The translations under genes were made by a program, and so were the position numbers. A DNA stretch of 64,000 bases from positions 310,001-374,000 of the forward strand of contig CAVOTI010000003.1 of assembly GCA_963699105.1 (NCBI GenBank), read 5' to 3'. The stretch's first letter is position 1, and each line of letters begins with the position of its first letter. This DNA is from Bog-756 sp963699105. GTDB lineage: Bacteria; Actinomycetota; Acidimicrobiia; Acidimicrobiales; RAAP-2. The notes beneath the pieces are model-generated. The model was given only the letters and a program-made list of their open reading frames with translations. It was not told the DNA's origin and did not search any database. Positions 33,773 to 43,165 of this stretch are shown here, piece by piece.

Positions 33773-35344
33773 GTGAGCACCATGACGACACTGGCAACCG
33801 GAGATCCCCCAGGCTCCATGAAGCCCAATCCCGGCCTACGGAAGAATGCGCTGGGGGCACCCACCGTGCTGGCCCAGTCCATTGCCGTGATCTCGCCGAC
33901 CATGACGGCCGTCCTCATCATCGCCATCTGCTTCGGCGACGCCGGAAACGGAACCTGGCTGGCCTATGCGTTCGGCACGGTGATGCTGCTCTTCGTGGTC
34001 GGGTGTCTCAACCAGTTCGCCAAGCGGTCGGCCCAGGCCGGATCGATGTACGGCTATACCGGCCGGGGACTCGGACCGACATCCGGAGTGATATCGGGAT
34101 TCAGCCTCATCTGGGCCTACCTGTTCATCGGGGTCGCCGGCCTGACCGGCTTCTCGATCTTCGCCGCCCAGTTCCTGTCCGGAATCGGGGTGCACACCGT
34201 CGTGCCCCCAGTGCTGTTCTTCTGTCTGAGCGCCGCCGTCTGCTGGTTCATCGCCTACAAGGACATCCACGTGTCGTCACTGCTCACGCTGGTCTTCGAG
34301 TGCGTGTCGGTGGCCTGCATCCTGGCCCTGGCCTTCGTGGTCCTGTTCAAGCACGGGTTCACCATCGACACCACCATCGTCAAGGCCAAGGGCATGTCCC
34401 TGCACGGATTGAGCCTGGCTGTGGTGATCTGCATCTTCTCCCTCGTCGGTTTCGAGAGCGCCACCACGCTGGGCGGCGAGGCCAAGAACCCCTTGAAGAA
34501 CATCCCGAGGGCGGTGATCATCAGCCTCATCATCACCGGGGCGTTCATGGTGTTCATGAGCTACGTCGAGGTCTTCGGGACACGTCACTACGGCACGCCG
34601 CTCAACGAGATCGCCCTGCCGTTGACGACGCTGGGCCAGATCTACGACGTGACCTTCTTCAAGGTCCCGGTGGCCCTGGGGGCCATGGTGAGCTTCTTCT
34701 CACTCACCCTGTCGTGCCTGAACGCCGGATCCAGGATCATCTATCCGATGGCCGAGCACACCATCTTCCCCAAGCACCTGGGCCGGGCCCACAAGGAGAA
34801 CCAGACGCCGCACGTGGCCATCACCCTGTACATCCTGGCCATTCTGGCCATCCCGGTCATCCTCGAGATCTTCACCAACCCCAACACCACCTTCGGGGAC
34901 GCCGGGACATTGGCGGCCTTCGGCTTTCTGACCGCCTACTTCCTCATTTCGGTGGCCGCCCCGGTGTACCTGAAGAAGCGAGGCGAGCTGCGAGGCCACC
35001 ACGTGCTCATCGCGGTGATGGCCTGCCTGCTGCTGATGGTCCCCCTCATCGGCAGCTTCGTCCCGGTGCCGCCCTACCCCGTCGACATCTTCCCCTACAT
35101 CTTTCTCGCCTACATGGTGGCGGGGTCGGCGTGGCTCTACGCCGCCAACCGCCGCCGGCCCGGTGTCCTCACCGGGATCGAGACCGATCTGGAACGGACC
35201 CATCCGCCCATGCCGATCGGCATGGGTCCGATCGAGGAGGAGCGGCCCGAGGGATCTCCGGTGCCCGGGGCGAGGCCGGTGGCCTCTCCCCCACGCCGCC
35301 ACCGCCGAGGGGCGGACGCCCAGGTCGAGTCGGCTGCCTCGTAG
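33773..35344 (+). CDS. APC-superfamily amino acid permease
   Basis: The 523-residue protein has twelve likely membrane helices. The consensus regions are GAPTVLAQSIAVISPTMTAV, AQAGSMYGYTGRGLGPTSGV, VICIFSLVGFESATTLGGEA with KNPLKNIPRAVI after it, and LNAGSRIIYPMAEHTIFPKH. These match the amino acid/polyamine/organocation family; the substrate is not readable. The hydrophilic C-terminal ~60 residues are Pro/Glu/Arg-rich. GAGAGGAG precedes the GTG at 33773 closely; an ATG at 33782 is an alternative with better spacing. A long AT-rich leader lies upstream and a strong hairpin directly after the stop, so it is a single-gene unit. Confidence 0.9.
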   Translation: MSTMTTLATGDPPGSMKPNPGLRKNALGAPTVLAQSIAVISPTMTAVLIIAICFGDAGNGTWLAYAFGTVMLLFVVGCLNQFAKRSAQAGSMYGYTGRGLGPTSGVISGFSLIWAYLFIGVAGLTGFSIFAAQFLSGIGVHTVVPPVLFFCLSAAVCWFIAYKDIHVSSLLTLVFECVSVACILALAFVVLFKHGFTIDTTIVKAKGMSLHGLSLAVVICIFSLVGFESATTLGGEAKNPLKNIPRAVIISLIITGAFMVFMSYVEVFGTRHYGTPLNEIALPLTTLGQIYDVTFFKVPVALGAMVSFFSLTLSCLNAGSRIIYPMAEHTIFPKHLGRAHKENQTPHVAITLYILAILAIPVILEIFTNPNTTFGDAGTLAAFGFLTAYFLISVAAPVYLKKRGELRGHHVLIAVMACLLLMVPLIGSFVPVPPYPVDIFPYIFLAYMVAGSAWLYAANRRRPGVLTGIETDLERTHPPMPIGMGPIEEERPEGSPVPGARPVASPPRRHRRGADAQVESAAS

Positions 35345-35359
35345 CGACGGCCACGGAAC

Positions 35360-35395
35360 GAGTGCCCACGGGGAGCAGGTTTCCCGTGGGCACTC
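35360..35395 (+). terminator. Strong hairpin after the permease gene
   Basis: GAGTGCCCACGGG (35360-35372) and CCCGTGGGCACTC (35383-35395) form a perfect 13-bp stem with a 10-nt loop, starting 16 nt after the permease stop. No U-run follows, which is usual in high-GC actinobacteria. It probably ends the permease transcript. Confidence 0.8.
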
Positions 35396-35471
35396 TGCCG
35401 TCTGGCGGATTGTGGGTGGCCGGTTGGCCCGTTGGCCAGGGTACGTCGGTCCTGGCCCGGCCCCTGGCCGC

Positions 35472-35744
35472 TCAGTCGGGCAGGACGCGGATGTGCGACT
35501 GCCCGAGCCCACCAGTCCGGTGGATGACGCTCTCGTCGGTCAGCCGATTGCCGACGCTCGGGATCCTGGGCATGCCGAGCGTCGTGCTGGGCCGACTGAC
35601 GGCCAGGTAGGTCCGGACCCGGTCGGCCAGGGCCAAGAACCCGGCGGCGTCCTCGGGGGCGTCACAGGCGTTCCCGGCCGTCTCCAGAGCCTCGGCCGCC
35701 TCCACGAGGAGATTCATGCCGGTGTCGTACCCATCCAGGGTCAT
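35472..35744 (-). CDS. Small hypothetical protein
   Basis: The frame gives 90 residues: a helical, Ala/Glu-rich first half (YDTGMNLLVEAAEALETAGN, FLALADRVRTYLAV) and a more extended second half ending SHIRVLPD. There is no membrane segment or known motif. The codon pattern and lack of a competing frame make it a plausible gene. The ribosome site is weak. Function unknown. Confidence 0.45.
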   Translation of the reverse strand: MTLDGYDTGMNLLVEAAEALETAGNACDAPEDAAGFLALADRVRTYLAVSRPSTTLGMPRIPSVGNRLTDESVIHRTGGLGQSHIRVLPD

Positions 35745-35899
35745 CGGAATTGGACGGCGCTGTGTGGTCCCATCCGGACTCTCGATCTTGTCACCGTCAG
35801 CGGCGACGCTGGTGCTGGTTACGAACTAGTCGGACGGTACACCACAAGGAGGGCTCGCACTAGTCCCAATTGGGAAGACGTCTTCCCGAACGGCGAGGT

Positions 35900-36961
35900 C
35901 TATGGCACCGATCCGGGTCCGGGGCCGGTGGCCAGCGAGAACACCTCGATGGGGCGCTCGAAGCCCTTCAGGAGACGGAACCCGGCTGCCCGGAATTCGA
36001 GTCGGTCACTCGCTGAGCTGGCCGTGTCGGCATCGACCAGCACCTCCCCAGGGATGGCCAGATCAGCCAGGCGGGACGCCAGGTTGACCACTGTTCCGTA
36101 GTAGTCGCCGTGCCGGGCGATGACCTCGCCGAAGCACACCCCGCCACGTGGCTCGATGCCGTCTTGGTAGGCGGCGGTGATGTCCCGGGCGATGGCACAG
36201 CCAGCGGCGGCGTCCAGGGCCACGAACATGACCTCATCGCCGATGTGCTTGACGATGCGGCCATCATGTGAGCTGGCAACGTCGAACGCGTGGAGCTCGA
36301 AGCTGCTGATCAGCTCGAGCAGTTGGGCCGGAGCCGTGTGCAGGGACAGTGGGGTGAATCCCACCAGGTCGACGAATCCCACGGCCAGGCGGTGCAGCGA
36401 TCGGTCGGTCACCCCGGCCTGGGCGAATCGCTGACGATCGATGGCCTCTCGCATGTGATGGATGAAAATGGGTCCCATCGAGTCGCCGAGCCGAACCGCC
36501 GCCGAGCTGACGGCCACCTGGTCCTTGGCCCAGGCCAAGAGATCGGTCTCGGACAGGTCCGACCTCTGCTCCTGGGTCTGCACGTACACCGAGACGGCGG
36601 CCTCGGCCACCCGCGACAGCGAGCTGCCCAGTACCCGCAACAATTCGCCACCGTGAGGGCCGACCGGATTGCCCTGCATGAAAAAAGAGGTGAGGTCGGC
36701 GTCGGGACCGGTGAACATCACCCGATCCGGATCGGGAACCACGATGCCCAGGGTTCTCCACATGGCCAGGACATCGTCCACCTCCGCACCGACGGCCGCC
36801 GCCACGTCACGGGCACTCAGATGGACGCCCTCGGCGTAGACGAGATCGCCGGCCAGTCTGCCGACATGGAACTGGCGCCAGGCGGCCTCGATCTGTTCGG
36901 GGGTGGCACCCAACGACCGCAGGAACGAGTCGACCTCTTCGGAGTCTCCGCCTTCGGACAC
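35900..36961 (-). CDS. Class III adenylate/guanylate cyclase domain protein
   Basis: The 353-residue protein starts at a GTG. The N-terminal ~160 residues are helical, with an HTH-like AEGVHLSARDVAAAVGAEVD segment, and resemble the regulatory half found before cyclase domains in actinobacteria. The cyclase domain (about 190-350) has metal-binding Asp198 in VGFVDLVGFTPLS and Asp242 in KHIGDEVMFVAL, then GVCFGEVIARHGDYYGTVVN and LASRLADLAIPGEVLVD. Both metal aspartates are present, so cAMP production from ATP is likely. No membrane helix is visible. Confidence 0.87.
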   Translation of the reverse strand: MSEGGDSEEVDSFLRSLGATPEQIEAAWRQFHVGRLAGDLVYAEGVHLSARDVAAAVGAEVDDVLAMWRTLGIVVPDPDRVMFTGPDADLTSFFMQGNPVGPHGGELLRVLGSSLSRVAEAAVSVYVQTQEQRSDLSETDLLAWAKDQVAVSSAAVRLGDSMGPIFIHHMREAIDRQRFAQAGVTDRSLHRLAVGFVDLVGFTPLSLHTAPAQLLELISSFELHAFDVASSHDGRIVKHIGDEVMFVALDAAAGCAIARDITAAYQDGIEPRGGVCFGEVIARHGDYYGTVVNLASRLADLAIPGEVLVDADTASSASDRLEFRAAGFRLLKGFERPIEVFSLATGPGPGSVP

Positions 36962-37038
36962 CCAGCTGACGCTACCGGAATCCCGTGCCGGATCGAGACC
37001 GGTCGCTCACCGGGGAGGCGGGGTGGTGAGGGGTCCGG

Positions 37039-38508
37039 CTAGGGGCCGGGGCAGGGCGAACGGTTCCCGTCGAGGCTGACGTTGAACAGGGCACCGTTGA
37101 TGTGGTTGTTGTCATCGTACGTGCAGAACCCGGGGTAGAGCGAAGACTGGTACTCGGCGTTGAAGACTGCCTTCCCGTGAGCCGGATAGGAGGAGAGGCG
37201 GCCGCAGGTGCCGTACTCGTTGCACTGCTCGGAGATGATGCCTTGCGCGAACGGTTGCATGGTGGAGGCGAAGTCGTCGCCGGTGTCATCGAGATTCTTG
37301 GCGATCCAGCCCAGACCGAGCCCCTGCATGTAGGTAGAGAGTTCTACGAGGTACGTCGCCTCGTCCGATTCGGAAATGGGGAAGCCGGTCGTCCCCTCGT
37401 TGGTGCCGAAGGTCTCGTCGAGATCGGTCTCCACCGCGTCGAAGCGCTTGGCTGAGCACTGTTGCTGGATCATCGCCTCGATGATGTGGAGCGTTGACGT
37501 TGCAGTGATGTTCAAGAAGTATTCCGGATAGTCGCTCAGCTTGTAGCCAAGATCGCCGTCCGCCTGGAGCTGGTCGAAGTAGGTGACAGGGATGCCTTCA
37601 TCGGCGGCCGAGTAGTAGTTGCCGGCCGATCCGACTTCGATGTAGCAGATGGCCCGGTCACCAAGGTCGTGGAGGGCTTGCACGGTCGATGCCGAGTTCT
37701 CGATGCCGTCGATGTCGTACACGACGGGGTCCGGCGCCGGATCCCCGTTGGGCAGCGTGTCGTTGTAGCCCATCTCCTTGGGGTTGCCCAGATCGAGCGT
37801 GCCGGACAGGTACCACTGCCAGGGAAGGTTGCCCGACGGTGCCGTCCAATACGTCCCGCTGGTAGGTGTGTCCGGAACCACGGGAACTACATCGACCGGA
37901 GTCCCGAGGATGAAGGTCCCGGTGATGTCGAACTTCTTCAGGCCGTGCTTGCTGGCGCAGCCGGCGGCGAGGGAGCTCGACGGCGGCGGCGTCACCGTGA
38001 CACTGGCCGGGCCGGCGAACGACCCAGCGGCGCTGGCACCGCTGACGATGGTCACGGTGAACTTCTCCGTGTACCCGAAGTAGGTGCCCTTCCACCTGAC
38101 CTCGAACGTGGCCGACGCTGCGGTGACCGCCCCCTGACAGGTGAACGGGCTCTCCGAGAACGAACCGGAGATCTTGCCGCTGGTCATGGCGATCTCGCTG
38201 CTGGTCGCCGCGCAGCTGGTCGTCGATCCCTTGAACGATGAGGCGCCCGTCCCACCGCCGGCGGGTGTCAGCGATGGTGACAACGTCACCTTGGCGGCGT
38301 AGTCGCAGGTGACCCTGCCGGGGGCGCCGCCGAAACTGGCCGACGACGCCTTGGCTCTGGACGGTGATGCCGCAGCGGGCGACGGCGCCACCGCCAACCC
38401 CACCGCCAGCGTGCTCAGGGCCGCCAGCGAACAGACCAGGGAACCCCGGTACGTGCGCTTGGACGCCTTGCCACTGGGCCCATGACGGGCATCACTCCAA
38501 CCGGCCAT
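37039..38508 (-). CDS. Secreted glycoside hydrolase-like protein, GH114 (endo-alpha-1,4-polygalactosaminidase) type
   Basis: The ATG at 38508 follows GGAGGGGAG. The 489-residue protein has a signal peptide (SLVCSLAALSTLAVGLAVAP, cleavage near AAASPS), an all-beta region with paired Cys residues (about 45-215), and a C-terminal TIM-barrel-type domain. That domain shows WQWYLSGTLDL, VYDIDGIEN, DRAICYIEVGSAGNYYSAAD, FDAVETDLDETFG and LGWIAKNLDD. The acidic motifs are those of the GH114 family, whose studied members cut galactosamine polymers. The protein likely acts outside the cell on an amino-sugar polymer. The beta region may bind the polymer or cell wall. Confidence 0.8.
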   Translation of the reverse strand: MAGWSDARHGPSGKASKRTYRGSLVCSLAALSTLAVGLAVAPSPAAASPSRAKASSASFGGAPGRVTCDYAAKVTLSPSLTPAGGGTGASSFKGSTTSCAATSSEIAMTSGKISGSFSESPFTCQGAVTAASATFEVRWKGTYFGYTEKFTVTIVSGASAAGSFAGPASVTVTPPPSSSLAAGCASKHGLKKFDITGTFILGTPVDVVPVVPDTPTSGTYWTAPSGNLPWQWYLSGTLDLGNPKEMGYNDTLPNGDPAPDPVVYDIDGIENSASTVQALHDLGDRAICYIEVGSAGNYYSAADEGIPVTYFDQLQADGDLGYKLSDYPEYFLNITATSTLHIIEAMIQQQCSAKRFDAVETDLDETFGTNEGTTGFPISESDEATYLVELSTYMQGLGLGWIAKNLDDTGDDFASTMQPFAQGIISEQCNEYGTCGRLSSYPAHGKAVFNAEYQSSLYPGFCTYDDNNHINGALFNVSLDGNRSPCPGP

Positions 38509-38678
38509 TCGGCTCCCCTCCAGCCCCGAGCCTAGGTGAACCGAGATGGTGCCATCCACCCCCGAACTTTGCCGGTGAGACCCCTGCATTCGGCCGGGGC
38601 GACCCTTGGACGAAGGCGCCGACCGGCCGGTGGCCGAGGCGGCGGCCGGTCACACTCCCCGGCCGCCGCCCCATCCCG

Positions 38679-39246
38679 CTAGAGCTCTTCGGTGTCCGGC
38701 ACCCTGCGCAGGTGCAGATAGCCCAGGATGGTCAGGATCAACATCACGGCGGCGGCGATGAAGCAGGCGATGGCCGCCCACAGTGCGATCTGGCCCATCT
38801 TCCAGAAGGCGTAGGCCTCGAGCAACAGGCCTCGAAGGGTCGTGCCCCTGAACACCGTCTGGACCTGATTGGCCAGGGCGACATTGGACGGATCGGCCTC
38901 GGAGGCCGCGCTCGAGCTGGGCGTAGGTCTCGCCCTTGCCGATCTCCTGGAGATGGATGGCGATGAAATGGTCGGCGTAGGCCTCGGCTTGCGCACCAGT
39001 GGTCAATTCCTCACCGGAGTACTGCTCGAGGTAAGGAATCATCGCCGGCGTGATCTCGGTACCCGGCTTGGCCGTGGCAAAAGCCGTCCGGGCCGGGAAG
39101 GTGATCTGCTGCTCGGCCAGCTGATTGTGCACGTTGGAGTTGGCAAAACTGTAGGCCCACAGTCCGAGCCCACCGGCGACGAGCAGGAAGACGGTTAACA
39201 CGGCTCCTGAGGTCGTCAAGATCCCATCGAAGGTCTTGCGTCGCAT
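38679..39246 (-). pseudogene. Two-helix membrane protein, frame broken near 38905-38915
   Basis: The first frame begins MRRKTFDGILTTSGAVLTVF, with a membrane helix ending AGGLGLWAYSFANSNVHNQL, and runs through TFPARTAFATAKPGTEITPA to KGETYAQLE. The second frame resumes AASEADPSNVALANQVQTVF and carries a second long hydrophobic region (QIALWAAIACFIAAAVMLIL) ending DTEEL. The pieces join if a CG pair is restored in the CGCG stretch or one base is removed. The intact protein would have about 189 residues, with an external loop between the helices. AGGA precedes the ATG. The family is unrecognised. Confidence 0.65.
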
Positions 39247-39393
39247 GAAAAATCCTCGCTTCTGGTTGATTGACTCACTCGACCGCGCCGAGATGTCACT
39301 ACTTGTCACGGTAAAGGGGATCGATTTACCGGCCTAGGGTCGAAGGTCCCGACCTCCGGCGGTCGGCGAGCAGGAATCGCTCCGCCTGGTTCA

Positions 39394-40185
39394 ATGGCGG
39401 ACATGTCCAAGGAATGGGACCGAACATCGTTGACTCGGGAGCTGGCAGGCGCCGGATTCGTCGCCGCCCAGGACGAGGCCGACGCCCTCATCGCCTGCGC
39501 CAACGGCGACATCTCCCGGCTGGATGCGCTCGTCGACCGTCGCCTCACCGGCGAGCCGCTGGCCTGGGTCACCGGGAGTGTCCGGTTCTGCGGCGCAGAG
39601 ATCCGGGTCGATCCGGGCGTCTATGTCCCACGTTGGCAGAGTGAGCCGCTGGCTCGTCGCGCCGCCGCCCGCCTGCCGGCCGACGGTGCGGCGGTCGAGG
39701 TGTGCGCCGGTACCGGCGCCATCGCCCGGGTCCTGGCCGTCGCCCGACCTCGAGCGCAGATCGTCGCAACCGACCTCGACGAACGTGCTGTTGCCTGCGC
39801 AGTCTCCAACGGGGTGGACGCCTACTGCGGCGATCTGTTCAGCCCGATCCCGCCGACGCTCGGGGGCCGGGTCGATGTCGTCGTCGGCGTGGTTCCCTAC
39901 GTGCCGACAGCCGACCTGGCCCTCCTGCCCCACGGCACCCTGGAATTCGAATCTCCGCTACCCTTTGACGGCGGCGACGACGGATTGGCCATCCTCCGGC
40001 GGGTCCTGGCCGAGAGCCTCGACTTCCTTCGTCCCGGCGGTGCGCTGCTGCTCGAACTGGGGGGCGACCAGGCCGACCTGCTCGGTGACGACCTGGCCCG
40101 GCTCGGCTACGGCGACATGGCCGTCCTGCGCGACGAGGACGACGACGTCCGGGGCATCGAGGTGACGCATGGACAGCGGTCCTGA
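39394..40185 (+). CDS. HemK/PrmC-like methyltransferase with altered NPPY motif
   Basis: The 263-residue protein follows the PrmC plan: an N-terminal helical part (AAQDEADALIACANGDISRL), the GEPLAWVTGSVRFCGAEIRV and GVYVPRWQSEPLARRAA junction, then a Rossmann methyltransferase with VEVCAGTGAIARVLAV and IVATDLDERAVACA for SAM. Where PrmC-type enzymes have NPPY or NAPY, this protein reads VVPYVPTADLALLP, so the Asn that holds the glutamine amide is missing. It may use another substrate or be impaired. An in-frame ATG at 39403 is possible. Confidence 0.82.
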   Translation: MADMSKEWDRTSLTRELAGAGFVAAQDEADALIACANGDISRLDALVDRRLTGEPLAWVTGSVRFCGAEIRVDPGVYVPRWQSEPLARRAAARLPADGAAVEVCAGTGAIARVLAVARPRAQIVATDLDERAVACAVSNGVDAYCGDLFSPIPPTLGGRVDVVVGVVPYVPTADLALLPHGTLEFESPLPFDGGDDGLAILRRVLAESLDFLRPGGALLLELGGDQADLLGDDLARLGYGDMAVLRDEDDDVRGIEVTHGQRS

Positions 40186-40346
40186 CGCCGACCCGGGTGC
40201 CGACACCGACACCGAGCCTTCGCTCTCCAGCCCCCGGCACCATGAGCACGGGGTGCGCGTACGGCCCTCCGTCATGGAAGAGAATGAGGCCGAGCCGGCG
40301 GCGGCAGTTGCGGGCTGCACCCCGACGATCGACCACAGGAGATGTG

Positions 40347-41330
40347 ATGCGACTCTTCCATGGGCCCCCGACCGGGCCAGCGGCCGTGGCGCTCGTCGCC
40401 CTGCTGGCGACGGCATGTGGCTCTGGCGGCTCCTCGAGCTCGACCTCGACCTCGGCCTCGTCGGCTTCGGCATCGACCGCCACGACCGGCGCCTCGCACC
40501 GGGCGACCACGGTGACCTCGTCCGGGTACGTGGACCCGGCGGCGGTCCCGCTGGGTGACGGCTACGTCTCGTCGTCGCCCAAGGTGGGGTACGTGGACTC
40601 GTGCGTCACCAACTTCTCGTCGGCCGTAGGCGGGGCCCAGGTGGACGGTCCGTGGATCGACACCTCGGCGAAGACGTGGGACTCGTTGACCAAGATCGCC
40701 GTGCAAGGAGCGGTCTCGTGGCCCCAGGCCGAGTTCTCGGTCACCGTCGACGGGAGTAGTCGGGTCATCACCGGCAACGACCTGCCGATCGACCACACCA
40801 CGGGCACATTCCCGATCAGTTCGACCGACCCGGCTTACACCTACGATCGGAATCCCAACACGATTACCGCCCAGTCGATCTCGTGGCAGCTCCCCCTCGA
40901 CCCGGTGGCGGCCGCCCACCCGAGCTGCCTCGGGCTCGGACCCATCGGTGTCCTCGACGACGGTGTCTACCTGTTCGACGCCCTCGATGGTGAGGGACGA
41001 GATGCAGGCGCCCACGAAGTGCTCGACAGCTGCCAGGAACATCCCCAGCAGGGCGGGATCCTCCACCACCACCAGGTGCCCTCGTGCATCCTGTCCGACG
41101 CCAAAGGCAGATCGACTCTGGTCGGCTACGCCGCCGACGGGTACGGAATCTACGTCGAGCGGAATGCCGTCGGGGCCCTGCTCACCAACACCGACCTCGA
41201 TGCCTGCCACGGCAGAACGTCAACCGTCCTGTGGGACGGGAAGGTCCAGACCGTCTACCACTACGACGCCACGGTGGAGTACCCCTACACGATCGGCTGC
41301 TACCACGGAACACCGATCTCCGGAGGCTGA
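40347..41330 (+). CDS. YHYH domain-containing lipoprotein
   Basis: The ATG at 40347 has AGGAG upstream. The 327-residue protein has a lipoprotein signal, VALVALLATACGSGG, with the lipobox Cys, then a Ser/Thr-rich linker. The rest resembles the YHYH domain: DNDLPIDHTTGTFPI-like GNDLPIDHTTGTFPISS, GLGPIGVLDDGVYLFDALDG, LDSCQEHPQQGGILHHHQVP, LVGYAADGYGIYVE and TVYHYDATVEYPYTIGCYHG. The His-rich motifs may bind metal. It should sit on the outer face of the cytoplasmic membrane. The family function is unknown. Confidence 0.85.
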   Translation: MRLFHGPPTGPAAVALVALLATACGSGGSSSSTSTSASSASASTATTGASHRATTVTSSGYVDPAAVPLGDGYVSSSPKVGYVDSCVTNFSSAVGGAQVDGPWIDTSAKTWDSLTKIAVQGAVSWPQAEFSVTVDGSSRVITGNDLPIDHTTGTFPISSTDPAYTYDRNPNTITAQSISWQLPLDPVAAAHPSCLGLGPIGVLDDGVYLFDALDGEGRDAGAHEVLDSCQEHPQQGGILHHHQVPSCILSDAKGRSTLVGYAADGYGIYVERNAVGALLTNTDLDACHGRTSTVLWDGKVQTVYHYDATVEYPYTIGCYHGTPISGG

Positions 41331-41472
41331 AAACGGTCTGGGTTCGGTTTCGAGTGGCCGGCGCCGCTCGGCGGGAGCCCGTGCCAATCACTTTCGGGAT
41401 TAGCGTGCGCTAGGTATGTCACATACCACTGGCAGGTTATTCGCGGGAACGAATGGCCGACGCTCCGGGGGC

Positions 41473-41590
41473 CGGCGGACCGGGCGGCTCGGCGGACCGG
41501 GCGGCTCGGCGGACCGGGCGGCTCGGCGGACCGGGCGGCTCGGCGGACCGGGCGGCTCGGCGGACCGGGCGGCTCGGCGGACCGGGCGGC
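41473..41590 (+). repeat. 17-bp tandem repeat, about seven copies
   Basis: The unit CGGCGGACCGGGCGGCT is repeated from 41473 with exact 17-bp period: six full copies and a seventh with one changed base. Because 17 is not a multiple of three, all three frames read the same Arg/Gly-rich pattern, which creates spurious ORFs on both strands. It lies between the YHYH lipoprotein and the universal stress protein. A role in transcription stop or phase variation is possible but not shown. Confidence 0.9.
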
Positions 41591-41707
41591 GAGATCGGTC
41601 CGGCCCGCCCCGATCGTGACCATCGGCCCTATCGACACCTGCCGGTCGACGCGACAATCTTCATCATCTAGCGCCGGTGGTGAGACACCGTGGACAGAAA
41701 GGAAGTG

Positions 41708-42661
41708 GTGAGCGTGGCCAGTAAGACCAATCCGACCACGGAGAGCACCGAGCACCGGATCGTGGTCGGCTCGGACGGATCCGAGCATGCCAACAAGGCT
41801 GTGGCCTGGGCCGCATCCCAGGCGCTCCGGACCGGCTCCACCCTCGAGCTGGTCACCGCTTATGGACCGGGCTATGTGCTGGTGAAGCCGGACGCCGAGC
41901 AGAAGGCGATGGACGAAGTGCTCGACGCCGCCCAGGCCATCGCCGAAGAGCGCGCCCCGGGCATCACCATCACCCGGAAGAACTTTCCCGGTGAGCCTGA
42001 GGTCGTTCTCTTGGAAGAGGCAGCCGGGGCTGACCTTCTGGTAGTCGGCTCACGGGGTCTCGGTGGCTTCAAAGGGGAACTGCTCGGCTCGGTGAGCCGG
42101 AAATGCGTCCATCAAGCGCCATGTCCGGTCGTGGTGATCCGGAAGGACGACGAAATCGGGGAGGATCCCGCTGAGGCCTCGGATGAATCGGTCCCGCACC
42201 GGATCGTGGTCGGCATCGACAGCTCACCCTCGTCGTTGGCCGCCACCGAGTGGGCCGCCCGACAGGCCGAACTGACCGGGGCCAAGCTCGACGTGGTGAT
42301 GGCCTGGGAGCTGCCGACCAGCTACGGATGGTCGCTTCCCATCCCCTCGGACTGGGATCCGGCCGAGGACGCCAAGGGACTGCTGGAGAAGTCCCTCGAA
42401 CCGCTGCACACGTCCCATCCGGATATCGTCATCCAAGCCACGGTCATCGAGGGCCACCCCTCTTTGATCCTGGAGAAGGCGTCGGCCGGGGCCGACCTGC
42501 TGGCCGTGGGCAGTCGGGGCCGAGGCGGGGTCACGGGCATGCTGCTCGGATCGGTGAGTGAGCACTGCGTCATCCATGCCCGATGCCCGGTGCTGGTCCT
42601 CCGGGACCGGATCGGGCCTGCCGGGTCGGAGCCGGAGACGGCCGCGCCCGGCTCCGAGTGA
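41708..42661 (+). CDS. Universal stress protein, tandem UspA domains
   Basis: The GTG at 41708 follows AGAAAGGA; starts at 41690 or 41714 are also possible. The 317-residue protein has two UspA domains. The first runs from HRIVVGSDGSEHANKAVAWA to ADLLVVGSRGLGGFKGELLG, SVSRKCVHQAPCPVVVIRK; the second from HRIVVGIDSSPSSLAATEWA to ADLLAVGSRGRGGVTGMLLG, SVSEHCVIHARCPVLVLRD. Both carry the GSRGxGG...GS ATP-binding motif, so both may bind ATP. Such two-domain proteins are common in actinobacteria and respond to hypoxia or starvation. Confidence 0.93.
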   Translation: MSVASKTNPTTESTEHRIVVGSDGSEHANKAVAWAASQALRTGSTLELVTAYGPGYVLVKPDAEQKAMDEVLDAAQAIAEERAPGITITRKNFPGEPEVVLLEEAAGADLLVVGSRGLGGFKGELLGSVSRKCVHQAPCPVVVIRKDDEIGEDPAEASDESVPHRIVVGIDSSPSSLAATEWAARQAELTGAKLDVVMAWELPTSYGWSLPIPSDWDPAEDAKGLLEKSLEPLHTSHPDIVIQATVIEGHPSLILEKASAGADLLAVGSRGRGGVTGMLLGSVSEHCVIHARCPVLVLRDRIGPAGSEPETAAPGSE

Positions 42662-42674
42662 GCACCGCCAACCG

Positions 42675-43073
42675 ATGGCCCCCATTGCCGGCCTCCACCA
42701 TGTCCGACTGCCGACCGGCGACCTGGATACCAGCATCGACTGGTACGTCAGGGTGTTCGACTTCGAGGTGCTGCTCTACGAGGAAGAAGAAGCCGGACCG
42801 GTGGGTGCCGTCCTCCGTCACTCGACCGGCGTCGTGGTCGCCCTCCACCTCGATCCGGCTCGGGCCGCTTCGCTCAAGGGGTTCAACATCCTCGGCTTCG
42901 CCACCGCCAACCGAGACGAGCTCACGGTATGGATCCGCCGGCTCGACGGGTTGGGGGTCGGCCATGGTGACGTCACCGATGGGCACACCGGGTCGCTGGT
43001 CGAGGTGTCCGATCCCGACGGCCTGGTCGTCCAGCTCCACACCTCGGAGCAGCCCGACGCCGACGAGACGTGA
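42675..43073 (+). CDS. VOC-superfamily (glyoxalase/dioxygenase-like) protein
   Basis: From the ATG at 42675 the 132-residue protein has both beta-alpha-beta-beta-beta halves of a VOC domain: IAGLHHVRLPTGDLDTSIDW, YVRVFDFEVLLYEEEEAG, VVVALHLDPARAASLKGFN and GSLVEVSDPDGLVVQLHTSE. The first-strand His, the middle-strand His (VALHLD) and the last-strand Gln/His could form a metal site. The substrate is unknown. It follows the Usp gene by 13 bp and may be in one operon with it. Confidence 0.8.
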   Translation: MAPIAGLHHVRLPTGDLDTSIDWYVRVFDFEVLLYEEEEAGPVGAVLRHSTGVVVALHLDPARAASLKGFNILGFATANRDELTVWIRRLDGLGVGHGDVTDGHTGSLVEVSDPDGLVVQLHTSEQPDADET

Positions 43074-43165
43074 CCACTGATGGTGGCGATGGTTGGACGG
43101 CGCCGGACATCGACACCCCGGTCACGTCGACCGGTCCGGACGTCACGGCGTGAAGAACTGAAGAC

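Noticed and set aside
36940..36985. GATT-N15-GGGTGT before the cyclase gene as a stress-sigma promoter
   Set aside because: The -10 would overlap the GTG start codon of the gene, so it cannot serve that gene in the normal way.
41473..41590. Possible CRISPR array
   Set aside because: The 17-bp units follow each other without spacers, so it is a plain tandem repeat. No cas genes are present.
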